Assembly: GCF_021462265.1 (NCBI RefSeq)
Contig: NZ_JAJONF010000013.1
Location: 62,001-126,000 of the forward strand
DNA: 64,000 bases
Reading direction: 5' to 3'
Source of the DNA: Streptomyces shenzhenensis
GTDB lineage: Bacteria > Actinomycetota > Actinomycetes > Streptomycetales > Streptomycetaceae
Made by a program: the position numbers and the translations under genes. The notes beneath the pieces are model-generated. The model searched no databases and had not been told where the DNA came from. It was given only the letters and a program-made list of their open reading frames with translations. Positions 52,901 through 62,388 of this stretch are shown here, in pieces (within the stretch, counting starts at the first letter, position 1; every line of letters begins with the position of its first letter).

Positions 52901-53271
52901 CGCTCACCCCTTCCAGCGGCGGTGCGGTCGCGGTGCGCGCGCAGTCTGCCGGCGAGCGGGTCGAACCGGGTGCGCATGTGCCGGTCGTAGCGCCACGCGG
53001 TGAGGAACAGCGCGGCGAACAGCGCGAGACTCCACATCAGTCCGAAGGTGAGGTGTCCCCACAGCGCGGTGGCCATCAGCCCGGGCGCGAAGCCGGACAG
53101 CAGGATGAGGAGCAGATAGCCGCCGACGACGGTGACCGCGGCCCGCGTCCCGAAGGCGAGGCGCAGGCGGCGAAGTTCGCGCAGGTCCACGGGCGGCTGC
53201 CCGTACTGGGCCGCCGTCGCCGGGGCGTCACCCGGTTCGTGGTGCGCGGGGGGCCGGGGAAACTGGTTCAC
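52897..53271 (-). CDS. DUF485 small membrane protein, ActP partner
   Basis: A 124-aa protein with two hydrophobic helices (AVTVVGGYLLLILLSGFAPG and LTFGLMWSLALFAALFLTAW) and an Arg-rich C-terminus, as in DUF485 (YjcH-type) proteins encoded next to actP. GTG at 53271 overlaps the adenylate kinase stop by GTGA, and its own stop overlaps the symporter start. The three genes are therefore translationally coupled. Its role is presumed to be assembly or regulation of the symporter. Confidence 0.85.
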   Translation of the reverse strand: MNQFPRPPAHHEPGDAPATAAQYGQPPVDLRELRRLRLAFGTRAAVTVVGGYLLLILLSGFAPGLMATALWGHLTFGLMWSLALFAALFLTAWRYDRHMRTRFDPLAGRLRAHRDRTAAGRGER

Positions 53272-53921
53272 CGCGCCACCGCCGCCAGGGCCGAGCTCAT
53301 CCGGTCGGAGACCTCCCGCACCGTACCCGCCGCGTCCACGGGGAACAGCAGGTCCCGGGCGGCGTACCACCGCAGCAGCGGGACCGTCTGCTCCGCGTAC
53401 AGCGCGAGGCGGCGCAGAACGGTCTCCTCGGTGTCGTCGGCGCGCCTGACGAGCGGGCCCACGCACCCGTCGCACCTGTCGGGGACGCGGGGCGGGGAGA
53501 ACACCGTGTGCACGGTCGTCCCGCACGCCGGGCACAGGCGCCGGCCCGTCAGCCGCTGCACGATCTCCTCGTCCGGCAGCCCGAGGGCGAGCACCGCGTC
53601 GATCACGGTCCCGTCCTTCCCCAGGGCCTCTTCCAGCAGTTCGGCCTGCCCTACGGTCCGGGGGAAGCCGTCGAGCAGGAAGCCGTCCGCCGCGTCGGGT
53701 TCGCGCAGGCGCCCCGTGACGACGGCCGCGGTGAGCTCGTCGGGCACCAGCTCACCGGCGTCCGTGTGCCGCTGGACCAGCTCGCCGAGGGCGGTGCCCC
53801 GGCTGGTCTCCGCGCGGAACAGGTCCCCGCTGGAGATCGCCGGGACGGACAGCAGGCCGGCCAGGACACGGGCCTGGGTGCCCTTGCCCGCACCCGGAGG
53901 GCCGATCAGAACGATACGCAT
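53268..53921 (-). CDS. adk: Adenylate kinase (paralogue linked to acetyl-CoA synthetase)
   Basis: A 217-aa nucleoside monophosphate kinase, AMP + ATP = 2 ADP. GPPGAGKGTQ (8-17) is the P-loop, FLLDGFPRT the AMP-binding segment, and the lid carries CPAC ... CDGC, a four-Cys zinc site. It lies outside any ribosomal protein operon, so it is probably a second adk. Directly downstream of acetyl-CoA synthetase, it would remove the AMP that the latter makes. It overlaps the DUF485 gene. Start ATG at 53921, 21 bp after the Acs stop. Confidence 0.9.
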   Translation of the reverse strand: MRIVLIGPPGAGKGTQARVLAGLLSVPAISSGDLFRAETSRGTALGELVQRHTDAGELVPDELTAAVVTGRLREPDAADGFLLDGFPRTVGQAELLEEALGKDGTVIDAVLALGLPDEEIVQRLTGRRLCPACGTTVHTVFSPPRVPDRCDGCVGPLVRRADDTEETVLRRLALYAEQTVPLLRWYAARDLLFPVDAAGTVREVSDRMSSALAAVAR

Positions 53922-53942
53922 TCTCTGTTCCTGTTTCCTTGG

Positions 53943-55898
53943 TCAGTCTTCGGCCGGCGCGGCGGGGAGCTGGGCCTGGATCAGGTCCATGACGCCGGCA
54001 TCGGTGAGGGTGGTGACGTCACCGAGCTGCCGGTTCTCCGCGACGTCCCGCAGGAGCCGGCGCATGATCTTGCCCGAGCGGGTCTTCGGCAGCTCCGCCA
54101 CCGGCAGGATCCGCTTGGGCTTGGCGATGGGGCCGAGCGTGGCGCCCACGTGGTCGCGCAGCTCGCCGACGAGCCCGTCGTCCTGCGAGGCCGAACCGCG
54201 CAGGATGACGAAGGCGACGATGGCCTGCCCGGTCGTCTCGTCCTTGGCGCCGACGACGGCCGCCTCCGCCACCGCCGGGTGCGACACCAGCGCCGACTCC
54301 ACCTCCGTGGTGGAGATGTTGTGTCCGGAGACCACCATCACGTCGTCGACCCGGCCCAGCAGCCAGATGTCGCCGTCCTCGTCCCGCTTCGCGCCGTCCC
54401 CGGCGAAGTAGCGGCCCTTGAAACGGGACCAGTAGGTGTCGATGAACCGCTGGTCGTCGCCCCAGATGGTGCGGAGCATGGCGGGCCAGGGCTCGGTGAG
54501 CACCAGGTAGCCGCCGGATCCGTTCGGGACCTCCGCCGCCTCGTCGTCGACGACGGTCGCGGCGATGCCGGGCAGCGGGGTCTGCGCGGAGCCCGGCTTG
54601 GTCTCCGTCACACCGGGCAGCGGGGAGATCATCATCGCGCCGGTCTCGGTCTGCCACCAGGTGTCCACGATCGGGCAGCGGCCACCGCCGATGTGCTCGC
54701 GGTACCAGACCCACGCCTCCGGGTTGATCGGCTCGCCGCAGCTGCCCAGCACCCGCAGGGACGACAGGTCGAACTTGGCGGGGATCTCCTCGCCCCACTT
54801 CATGAACGTGCGGATCGCGGTGGGCGCCGTGTACAGGAGGCTCACTCCGTACTTCTGCACGATCTCCCAGAAGCGGCCCTGGTGCGGGGTGTCCGGCGTG
54901 CCCTCGTACAGCACCTGCGTCGCGCCGTTGGCCAGCGGCCCGTACACGATGTACGAGTGGCCGGTGACCCAGCCGATGTCCGCGGTGCACCAGTAGACGT
55001 CGGTCTCCGGCTTGAGGTCGAAGACCGCGTGGTGGGTGTACGCGACCTGGGTGAGGTAGCCGCCGGAGGTGTGCAGGATGCCCTTCGGCTTCCCGGTCGT
55101 GCCGGACGTGTAGAGGATGAAGAGCGGGTGCTCGGCGTCGAAGGCCTCCGGCGTGTGCTCGGCCGACTGCCGCTCGACGATCTCGTGCCACCACACGTCC
55201 CGGTCCCCGGTCCACGGCACGTCCTGCCCGGTGCGGCGGACGACCAGCACCTTCTCCACGCCGGCGGTGCGGCCGAGCGCCTCGTCCACGGCGGGCTTGA
55301 GCGCGGACGGCTTGCCGCGCCGGTAGCCGCCGTCGGCGGTGATGACGACCTTGGCGTCGGCGTCCTCGATCCGGGTGGCGATGGCGTCGGCGGAGAAGCC
55401 GCCGAAGACGACCGAGTGCGCGGCGCCGATGCGGGCACAGGCCAGCATCGCGACGACGGCCTCCGGGATCATCGGCAGGTAGACGGCGACCCGGTCGCCC
55501 GCGCCGACGCCCAGCTCGGTGAGGGCGTTGGCCGCCTTGGAGACCTCGTCCTTCAGCTCGGCGTAGGTGATCGAGCGGCTGTCGCCGGGCTCGCCCTCGA
55601 AGTGGATGGCGACGCGGTCACCGAGGCCCGCCTCGACGTGCCGGTCCACGCAGTTGTACGCGACGTTGAGCTCGCCGTCCTTGAACCACTTCGCGAACGG
55701 CGGGTTCGACCAGTCCAGCGTCTCGGCAGGTTCCTTGGCCCAGGTCAGCCGGCGGGCCTGCTCGGCCCAGAAGCCGAGCCTGTCAGCCTCGGCCTGTTCG
55801 TACGCCTCGGCCGTGGCATTGGCGTTCTCGGCCAGGTCGGCGGGCGGCGCGAACCGCCGCTCCTCCTTCAGCAGGCTGGCCAGGCTCTCGTTGCTCAT
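53943..55898 (-). CDS. acsA: Acetyl-CoA synthetase (AMP-forming)
   Basis: A 651-aa ANL-superfamily enzyme: acetate + ATP + CoA gives acetyl-CoA + AMP + PPi. Typical motifs are LYTSGTTGKPKGILHTSGG (~271-289), WWQTETGAMM and, at the C-terminus, TRSGKIMRR with the Lys that is regulated by acetylation. The N-terminal ERRFAPPADLAENANATAEA segment is as in other actinobacterial Acs. It has AAGGGAG before ATG. The gene lies between SatP and adenylate kinase, linking uptake, activation and AMP recycling. Confidence 0.95.
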   Translation of the reverse strand: MSNESLASLLKEERRFAPPADLAENANATAEAYEQAEADRLGFWAEQARRLTWAKEPAETLDWSNPPFAKWFKDGELNVAYNCVDRHVEAGLGDRVAIHFEGEPGDSRSITYAELKDEVSKAANALTELGVGAGDRVAVYLPMIPEAVVAMLACARIGAAHSVVFGGFSADAIATRIEDADAKVVITADGGYRRGKPSALKPAVDEALGRTAGVEKVLVVRRTGQDVPWTGDRDVWWHEIVERQSAEHTPEAFDAEHPLFILYTSGTTGKPKGILHTSGGYLTQVAYTHHAVFDLKPETDVYWCTADIGWVTGHSYIVYGPLANGATQVLYEGTPDTPHQGRFWEIVQKYGVSLLYTAPTAIRTFMKWGEEIPAKFDLSSLRVLGSCGEPINPEAWVWYREHIGGGRCPIVDTWWQTETGAMMISPLPGVTETKPGSAQTPLPGIAATVVDDEAAEVPNGSGGYLVLTEPWPAMLRTIWGDDQRFIDTYWSRFKGRYFAGDGAKRDEDGDIWLLGRVDDVMVVSGHNISTTEVESALVSHPAVAEAAVVGAKDETTGQAIVAFVILRGSASQDDGLVGELRDHVGATLGPIAKPKRILPVAELPKTRSGKIMRRLLRDVAENRQLGDVTTLTDAGVMDLIQAQLPAAPAED

Positions 55899-55937
55899 GG
55901 GGACTCCCTTGTCCTCGGTCGGTCGGCAGGTGGTGGA

Positions 55938-56591
55938 TCAGCCCTGGAAGGGCCACGTCGGCAGGGACCGGTTCTTCCAGCTGGCGTTGGCCACCCCGGC
56001 GAACGAGCCGTACCAGGCGAGCAGCGCGGTGAGCAGGCCCGCCCAGCCGCCCATGTGGATCAGGGACGTCTGCTGCTGGAACTGACCGGCGGTGAGAAGC
56101 CCGAAGGTCACCGACAGCACCGAGAAGATGGCGAGCAGGAGACCGCTGATGCGGGTGGTGACGATCGTCATGTAGACGGTGAAGATCGTCCAGGCCAGCA
56201 GGAACAGGCCCGTCGCCTGATGGGCGTGGGCCGCCACCAGGTGGGGGGCGACGAACTTGACGTAGCCCGCGAAGGAGAGCCAGAAGGCCCCGTACGAGGT
56301 GAACGCCAGCGCGCCGAAGGTGTTGTTCTTGCGGAACTCCCACATGCCGGCGAGAACCTGGGCGATGCCGCCGTAGAACAGCGCGAGCGGCAGCACCACG
56401 GCCTCCAGCGTTCCGTCCTTGATCAGGCCGGAGTTGAAGCAGGAGAGCACGAAGGTGGTGAGGGCGAACCCGGCCAGGCCCAGCGGGCCCGGGTCGGCGA
56501 TCGGCGGGTGCGACGGCGCCTGCGCGGCCGGGTTCTGCTCCTGGGGAACGGCGGGCAGCTCGTCGGTGACGGGCGTCTGGGTCTGGGTCAT
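55938..56591 (-). CDS. SatP/GPR1-FUN34-YaaH family acetate channel
   Basis: A 217-aa six-helix membrane protein. ADPGPLGLAGFALTTFVLS carries the Pro-Leu-Gly signature of this family (NPAPLGLxGFA in typical members). LALFYGGIAQVLAGMWEFRK and the SYGAFWLSFAGYV helix also fit. ATG at 56591 is chosen over an in-frame upstream start, because the upstream extension is Arg/Pro-rich. Acetate or succinate uptake in front of acetyl-CoA synthetase is the clear reading. Confidence 0.9.
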   Translation of the reverse strand: MTQTQTPVTDELPAVPQEQNPAAQAPSHPPIADPGPLGLAGFALTTFVLSCFNSGLIKDGTLEAVVLPLALFYGGIAQVLAGMWEFRKNNTFGALAFTSYGAFWLSFAGYVKFVAPHLVAAHAHQATGLFLLAWTIFTVYMTIVTTRISGLLLAIFSVLSVTFGLLTAGQFQQQTSLIHMGGWAGLLTALLAWYGSFAGVANASWKNRSLPTWPFQG

Positions 56592-56892
56592 GGCGCGGTC
56601 CTTGGGTCGGGGTGCCTGCTCGGCACGGTCCTGGGACGGTGTGATGCGCCGTCTGCGGGCGCGCACGGCGGCAGACGGTTGCGGTGAGCGGTGTGCGGTG
56701 TGGGCGGCGGGGCGGCTCGGGGTCGGGGCCGTGAGGTGGCGCGCCCGTAGGCACGGGCGGTGGGACGTCCGGCTGCCGCTCCCGGTCGGGAGCGCGGCTT
56801 GGCGGCCGGGCGTTTCCGTGGTTTTCCCGCTCTGGCCGGTTACTGTGCTGCACCCGCGCCACGACGGGGAGTCCCGGTACGGGACTTGTCGG
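56592..56892. other. Intergenic region between SatP and the upstream symporter
   Basis: About 300 bp that should carry the promoter of the satP-acs-adk-DUF485-actP operon. It contains short G/C-rich inverted runs but no strong terminator hairpin, so read-through from the LytS/LytTR-symporter genes is possible. Confidence 0.45.
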
Positions 56893-58458
56893 TCAGTGGC
56901 GTCCGTCGCGCGACGGACGGACGGGGGTGCGGGACGAACGGTCGTCCGCCACCGCTGAGCGGCCGGCGGTGCCCGCGTCCAGGGACTCCGGCATATGCAG
57001 GCGGGCGAGCATCCTGGAGGTGCCCGCGGGCACCGTGCCGGGCGTCGCCAACGACACGCCCACCATGGTCAGGAACGCCGCCGGCACACTCCAGGCCGCG
57101 GGCTCGGCGAGCAGGATGCCGGCCCAGCCAGGGCCGCCCGCGCCCAGCAGGGTGAGCATCAGCGCGGACACCGACAGTCCGCCGCCGACGAGCATCCCGG
57201 CGACGGCTCCGGACGGGGTCAGCCGCCGCCACCAGATGCCGAGCACCAGCAGCGGACAGAACGTGGAGGCGGCCACCGAGAAGATCAGCCCGACCTCGTG
57301 GGCCACGGACACGCCGCTCTCCGACAGCAGCAGCGCGATGGCGCACGGGGCGAGCACGGCCAGCGCGGAGGCCCGGCGGAAGCCGCGCACGTCGCCGCCG
57401 AGGAGGTCCTGCGAGAGCACGGCGGCCACCGACAGGGCCAGCCCGGAGCAGGTCGAGAGGAAGGCGGCGAAGGCGCCGGCGACCACCAGCGCCGTCAGCA
57501 GCTGGCCCGTGGGGCCCGGCACCAGCCGTCCCGGCAGCAGCAGGACCACGGCGTCCGCCCGGTCGGCCGCGGCCAGGCCGGGCGTGTAGAGCCGCCCGAG
57601 CCCGCCGTAGATCTCGGGGAGCAGGTAGAACACGCCCAGCAGACCGAGGACGCCCACGGTCGTGCGGCGGGCCGCGCGGCCGTCGGGGTTGGTGTAGAAG
57701 CGGGCGATGACGTGCGGCAGGCCCATCGCCCCCAGGAAGGTGGCCACCATCAGCGAGTACACGCCGTAGAGTGCCTGCCCGCCGCCCTGGTCCGCCGTGG
57801 TGCGGGCGGCCGGCGCGGGGGCCGCGGGCGGGCTGCCGGACGGGTGCCAGGCGCCGTGCCAGACGAGCAGCAGGACGATCGCCGGGACGGCGAGCGCGGC
57901 CAGTTTCAGCCAGAACTGGACGGCCTGGACGAGCGTGACGCTGCGCATGCCCCCGGCGATCACGCTCACCAGGACCACCGCCGTCACCAGCACGGCTCCC
58001 GACCAGGCCGGCGCTCCCAGGGCCGCGTGCAGGGCCAGTCCCGCGGCCTGCAGCTGCGGTACCTGGTAGAGCCACCCGATCAGCACCACGAAAGCGGTGG
58101 CCGTCCGCCGCACCGCCTGCGAGCCCAGGCGTGCCTCGGCGAAGTCGGAGACGGTGTAGGCCCCCGACCTGCGCAGCGGGGCGGCCACCAGGACGAGCAG
58201 CACCAGGTAGCCGGCCGTGTATCCGATGCCGTACCAGAGCATCGTGCTTCCGTACGCCACCAGCAGTCCGGCGATGCCCAGGTAGGAGGCGGCCGAGAGG
58301 TATTCGCCGCTGACGGCGGCCGCGTTGCGCAGCGGCGAGACCGTGCGGGAGGCGACGTAGAAGTCCGGGGTGGAGCGCGACCTCAGGCCGTAGCCGCCGA
58401 CGGCCACCGTCAGGACGACGACCAGCAGGACGGCGGTCAGGTTCTCCGCTGTGCTCAT
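56893..58458 (-). CDS. Second SSS-family cation/carboxylate symporter
   Basis: A 521-aa polytopic protein with about 13 helices and the SSS pattern VASRTVSPLRNAAAVSGEYLSA (partial). It differs from the ActP-like gene at 51308 and shares the operon of the LytS/LytTR system. ATG at 58458 overlaps the small membrane gene by ATGA. By analogy with LytS/LytTR-controlled uptake systems, pyruvate, lactate or acetate are candidate substrates; the sequence does not decide. Confidence 0.85.
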   Translation of the reverse strand: MSTAENLTAVLLVVVLTVAVGGYGLRSRSTPDFYVASRTVSPLRNAAAVSGEYLSAASYLGIAGLLVAYGSTMLWYGIGYTAGYLVLLVLVAAPLRRSGAYTVSDFAEARLGSQAVRRTATAFVVLIGWLYQVPQLQAAGLALHAALGAPAWSGAVLVTAVVLVSVIAGGMRSVTLVQAVQFWLKLAALAVPAIVLLLVWHGAWHPSGSPPAAPAPAARTTADQGGGQALYGVYSLMVATFLGAMGLPHVIARFYTNPDGRAARRTTVGVLGLLGVFYLLPEIYGGLGRLYTPGLAAADRADAVVLLLPGRLVPGPTGQLLTALVVAGAFAAFLSTCSGLALSVAAVLSQDLLGGDVRGFRRASALAVLAPCAIALLLSESGVSVAHEVGLIFSVAASTFCPLLVLGIWWRRLTPSGAVAGMLVGGGLSVSALMLTLLGAGGPGWAGILLAEPAAWSVPAAFLTMVGVSLATPGTVPAGTSRMLARLHMPESLDAGTAGRSAVADDRSSRTPVRPSRDGRH

Positions 58459-58832
58459 GAGCGGTGGACGTGCTCGACGAAGTCGCGTTCGTGCCGCTCG
58501 GCCCGGCGCAGGTAGCAGAGCCCGGCGGTCACCAGCAGCACGTAGACCGGCAGCCCCAGGACCAGCCAGGGCAGGCCGACACCCCACAGCCGTATCCCGG
58601 GCGGCGCCCCCAGGTGTCCGAGCAGCAGCAGCGGCAGACAGGCCAGCGGCAGGCAGACCGCGCCGCACACCAGCAGCGCCAGCCGGAGCTGGGTGCGCAT
58701 CAGCGCCTCGACGTACACCTCGCCGAGCGGGGTCTGTTCGTGTACGTCGCGTACCGCGGCGTTCGGCCGGCCGGGCCGGGCGGCGCGGGTGCGCGGATGG
58801 GTGACGGTCACGCGCCGGGCCGGCTCAGCCAT
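58455..58832 (-). CDS. Small two-helix membrane protein between LytTR regulator and symporter
   Basis: A 125-aa protein with two hydrophobic helices (LALLVCGAVCLPLACLPLLL and VGLPWLVLGLPVYVLLVTAG) and basic ends. It overlaps the regulator gene (ATGG..TGA, 8 bp) and the symporter gene (ATGA). Start at 58832 with AGAGG 8 nt upstream. Likely accessory subunit of the downstream symporter, by position. Confidence 0.75.
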   Translation of the reverse strand: MAEPARRVTVTHPRTRAARPGRPNAAVRDVHEQTPLGEVYVEALMRTQLRLALLVCGAVCLPLACLPLLLLGHLGAPPGIRLWGVGLPWLVLGLPVYVLLVTAGLCYLRRAERHERDFVEHVHRS

Positions 58833-59637
58833 CGGCGGCACCTCTTCCCCTCGGCGGGCCGGACGGGGGCAGCAGCAGTTCCCGCAGTCTGCGGTTGCTG
58901 CGGCGGCTGACCGGCAGGACGGCGCCGGCCACGCGGACCGACAGCCGTCCGGAGTCGGCCAGCAGCTCCTCGATGTGACCGGTGGCGACCAGATGGCGGC
59001 GGTGCACCCGCACGAATCCGGCGTCCTGCCACTGGTCCGCCAGGCTGGACAGCGGCACCCGCAGCAGGCAGCTGCCGGACGCGAGGTGCAGACGCACGTA
59101 GTCGCCGCACGCCTCCACGTGCCGCACCTCCGAGCGCCGCACGAACCGTGTCACACCGGACAGCTCGACGGCGATCGTCTCGGCGTCGTTCTCCGCCGGC
59201 TGCTCGGCCGGGGGCGCGGGCGCGGCGGCGGTGGCGTCCGGGGCCGCGGGGGCCGGATCCGCCCGCCGCTCGGCTATGCGCCGGACGGTCTCGGCGAGCC
59301 GCCCGGCGCGCACCGGCTTGAGCAGGTAGTCCAGGGCCCCCACCTCGAAGGCGTGCACCGCGAAGTCGTCGTACGCGGTGACGAACACCACCGGCGGCGG
59401 GTCGGTGAAGCGAGACAGGACCCTGGCCACCTCCAGCCCGTCCAGGCCGGGCATGCGCATGTCGAGGAAGACGGCGTCCACGGTCCTGTTCTCCTGCAGC
59501 GCGCGGTCCAGCGCCAGCAGCGCGGCGGCGCCGTCCGCCGCGGAGTCCACGCGGCCGACGCCCGGGTCCAGGCCGAGCAAGTAGACGAGTTCGTCCAGGG
59601 CGTGCGGTTCGTCGTCGGCCACCAGAATGCTCAGCAT
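58825..59637 (-). CDS. LytTR-type response regulator
   Basis: A 270-aa response regulator. The receiver domain (1-~120) has the acidic pair DDE at 8-10, phosphorylation Asp59 in FLDMRMPG, Thr/Ser in VTAYD and Lys in KPVRAG. A Pro/Ala linker leads to a LytTR DNA-binding domain (~155-260; VRRSEVRHVEACGDYVRLHL, VHRRHLVATGHIEEL). ATG 59637. It follows the LytS-like kinase and shares an operon with a symporter, so transporter expression is the expected output. Confidence 0.92.
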   Translation of the reverse strand: MLSILVADDEPHALDELVYLLGLDPGVGRVDSAADGAAALLALDRALQENRTVDAVFLDMRMPGLDGLEVARVLSRFTDPPPVVFVTAYDDFAVHAFEVGALDYLLKPVRAGRLAETVRRIAERRADPAPAAPDATAAAPAPPAEQPAENDAETIAVELSGVTRFVRRSEVRHVEACGDYVRLHLASGSCLLRVPLSSLADQWQDAGFVRVHRRHLVATGHIEELLADSGRLSVRVAGAVLPVSRRSNRRLRELLLPPSGPPRGRGAADG

Positions 59638-59718
59638 GCGTGAGTGTGTACATTTTCCGCACAGCGGGTCAATCTCCCTGGAGCTGTGGGATGCGCCACA
59701 TCCGTGACCGGGTAGCGC

Positions 59719-60939
59719 TCAACTGAGCGTTCCGGCCTCTTCGCCCGGCCCTTGGCCGCCTCCCGCCGGTGCCGTCACCCCCGCCCGGTACTTGGGCACC
59801 CTGATCCGCACCTTGGTGCCCGCCCCGGGCGCGGTCTCCACCACCAGGCCGTACGCGTCCCCGTACACCTGCCGCAGCCTGGCGTCGACGTTCCCCAGTC
59901 CGACGCCTCCCGAACGGGGGGAACCCGAACGGGAGGAAGGTGAGGCCCCGGCACCGCCCGCGGCCAGGATGCGCCGCAGCTCCTCGGGGTCCATGCCGAC
60001 TCCGTCGTCCTCCACGGTGATGTGCGCCTCGGCACCCGCGTCCCAGGCGAGCACCGTGATCTTCCCGGGGCCGGTCCGGCCCTCGAAGCCGTGCCGGACG
60101 GCGTTCTCCACCAGCGGCTGCACGCACAGGAACGGCACCGCGACCGGCAGCACCTCCACGGCCGCCTGGACGTCGACGCGCAGCCGGTCGCCGAAGCGCG
60201 CCTGCTCCAGGACCAGGTACTGGCCGATCGAGCGGAACTCCTCGGCCAGCGTGGTGAACTCACCGTGGCGCCGAAAGGAGTAGCGCGTGAAGTCGGCGAA
60301 GTCCAGCAGCAGTTCGCGGGCCCGCTCCGGATCGGTGCGCACCAGCGAGGCGATCGCGGTCAGGGCGTTGCACGAGAAGTGCGGGGAGATCTGCGCGCGC
60401 AGCGCCCGCAGCTCGGCCTCCACCAGGCGGGTGCGGGAACGGTGCAGCTCCGCCAGTTCCAGCTGCCCTGACGTCCAGCGGGCCACCTCGCCGGCCGCGC
60501 GGACCAGGCCCGCCGACACCCCGGGCGCGTAAGCGACCAGCGTGCCCTCCACCCGGTCCTCCACCACCAGGGGCGCGACGACGGCCTCCCTGAGCTCGCA
60601 GCGCACCTGCCCGCACCACACCCGGTCGGCCCTCAGCACGGCACTCCCGCCGCCCGCCAGCACGTCGGCGGCCAGGTCCACCGCCGCCGGGCCGTGGTGC
60701 TTGCCGGCGCCGTCCCAGGCGAGGACGCGCTCGGTGTCGGTGACGGCCAGCGCCGGGACGCCCAGCAGCTGCCGCAGATGCCGCGCGGCCGCGCCGGCCG
60801 ACGCCTCGGTCAGGCCGCCGCGCAACGCCGGGGCCGCGAGGGACGTCCGGTGCAACGCCTCGAAGGCCGTCTGCCCGGCACGCCCGTCGAAACCGACGTG
60901 CCGCCGCGGCCAGCGCCGGTGCCGGAATACGCCCTTCAT
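59719..60939 (-). CDS. LytS-type sensor histidine kinase
   Basis: A 406-aa kinase. A GAF-like sensory domain spans ~25-180, with no membrane helix, so it is cytosolic. The phosphoacceptor region is LRAQISPHFSCNALTAIASL; the family usually has PHFLFNAL, so 'SC' replaces 'LF' here. LVENAVRHG (N box) and DDGVGM and GVGLGNV (G boxes) complete the HATPase (~295-400). ATG at 60939. Response regulator starts 81 bp downstream. A metabolite in the cytoplasm is the likely signal. Confidence 0.88.
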   Translation of the reverse strand: MKGVFRHRRWPRRHVGFDGRAGQTAFEALHRTSLAAPALRGGLTEASAGAAARHLRQLLGVPALAVTDTERVLAWDGAGKHHGPAAVDLAADVLAGGGSAVLRADRVWCGQVRCELREAVVAPLVVEDRVEGTLVAYAPGVSAGLVRAAGEVARWTSGQLELAELHRSRTRLVEAELRALRAQISPHFSCNALTAIASLVRTDPERARELLLDFADFTRYSFRRHGEFTTLAEEFRSIGQYLVLEQARFGDRLRVDVQAAVEVLPVAVPFLCVQPLVENAVRHGFEGRTGPGKITVLAWDAGAEAHITVEDDGVGMDPEELRRILAAGGAGASPSSRSGSPRSGGVGLGNVDARLRQVYGDAYGLVVETAPGAGTKVRIRVPKYRAGVTAPAGGGQGPGEEAGTLS

Positions 60940-61565
60940 GGCGGACACGGTAACCCCCTGCGGAGCGGGTGGACGAGTCAGGAACGTGCCGCCTGTCCCA
61001 CCCGGGAGACGACACGGCGATCCGTTTCCGTTTCGTTCACGGGTACCGGAGCACCTGCGCGCCGCAGCGGATGCGCGACGCTCCCGGCTGGGGCCGCTCC
61101 GGATGCCGCCGACCGGGTCCTCTTCCGCCCCGGCCGCCTCCTGCCGGGCTTCTCCGTCCGGGTGGCAGGCGCAGCGGCACCGCCGGCCGGCCGCCGCCGG
61201 CACCGGATCCGCCGGCGTCCTCGCCGCCTGCCGGCTGCGCGCCATCGGCACCGGCCGGCCCGGGGACCGCGCCCCGCGCCCGGCCGCCGTCCCCGGGCCG
61301 CACGGGGACGTGCCCCGTACGGGTCGCCGCGACCCGCGGCCCGCGCGTGACGGCGTGTCCCGGGCCTCACCAACTACGGGTGACACGCCTCCCTCACCAG
61401 GACCGGCCCGGCATCGGGCCCCGTCGTCCGCCCCCGCCCTCCGCCCGGGGCCTGAGCTGGCATCCGGCGGTCCGGTCCGAAGACCACCAGAACCATGTGA
61501 CGCCGGTTCACCAGGCCGGACGTGAGGGTGGGAGTGCTGCGACGAACTGGAAACGGAGCACCACC
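60940..61565. other. Intergenic region with no recognised gene
   Basis: This 626-bp stretch carries the divergent promoters of the LytS gene (minus) and the aquaporin gene (plus). Frames here are Arg/Pro/Ala-rich and low in codon bias. No operator or RNA could be identified by eye. Confidence 0.5.
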
Positions 61566-62264
61566 ATGGCAGAAGCAACCGCGCGAGAGAAAGCGCCGAT
61601 GTACACGACTGCCGTCCCGGAGTACGCGCTGGCGGCGCGGAAGTACGTGACCGAGTTCATCGGCGCGTTCTTCCTGACGTTCGCGGTCGCGGTGGCCGCG
61701 CTGAGCGGCAGTACGTTCGTGCCGCTGGCGGCGGGCGCGACCCTGATGGTCATGATCTACGCCGGTGGTCACATTTCCGGCGGCCACTACAACCCGGCGG
61801 TCACGCTGGCGGTGCTCGTCCGGCGCCGGATCGGGGTCCGGGACGCGGCCGGGTACTGGGTCGCGCAGGTGGTCGGCGGCGTCGTCGCCGGGATCATCGG
61901 CCGGGCCGTGGTCAACCCCGCGCAGGTCAGGACCCTGACCCTGGCCGGGCACACCGAGGCGGCCGCCGCCGTGGCCGAGCTGCTGATCACCTTCGCGCTG
62001 TGTTACGTCGTGCTGAACGTGGCCACCAGCAAGGACCAGCCCGACAACGGGTTCTACGGGCTCGCGATCGGCTTCACCGTGGCGGCCGGCGCGTTCGCCG
62101 TCGGCGGCATCTCCGGCGGCCTGTTCAACCCGGCGGTCGCGCTGGGCGGCGCCACGGCGGGGCTGTTCGGCTGGTCGACGATCTGGGTCTACCTCGTCGT
62201 GCAGCTGGCCGCCGGCATCGCGGCCGGCCTGGCGTTCCTGGCACTCAATCCCGGCGACAGGTGA
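61566..62264 (+). CDS. Aquaporin / MIP-family channel
   Basis: A 232-aa six-helix channel. The two NPA half-helix motifs are HYNPAVT (~77-83) and LFNPAVA (~185-191), both intact; the segment HISGGHYNPAVTLA is typical of water channels. ATG at 61566 has GGAG 7 nt upstream. It is followed 125 bp downstream by a catalase, so conductance of hydrogen peroxide as well as water is conceivable. Length and the aquaporin-type selectivity region favour water over glycerol. Confidence 0.9.
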   Translation: MAEATAREKAPMYTTAVPEYALAARKYVTEFIGAFFLTFAVAVAALSGSTFVPLAAGATLMVMIYAGGHISGGHYNPAVTLAVLVRRRIGVRDAAGYWVAQVVGGVVAGIIGRAVVNPAQVRTLTLAGHTEAAAAVAELLITFALCYVVLNVATSKDQPDNGFYGLAIGFTVAAGAFAVGGISGGLFNPAVALGGATAGLFGWSTIWVYLVVQLAAGIAAGLAFLALNPGDR

Positions 62265-62388
62265 CCGGGCGCGGACCGTCGTCGCTCTCCGCCCGAAAAC
62301 GCCCCCGGTCGCTCGTCCCCCGGGCAGCCGCCCGTCGCGCACCCACCACCGACACGCACCCCCACCACCCCGACAGGAGACAAGGTCC

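Noticed and set aside
53508..56687. 1059-codon plus-strand open frame
   Set aside because: It is antisense to adk, acsA and the SatP gene, whose motifs are unambiguous.
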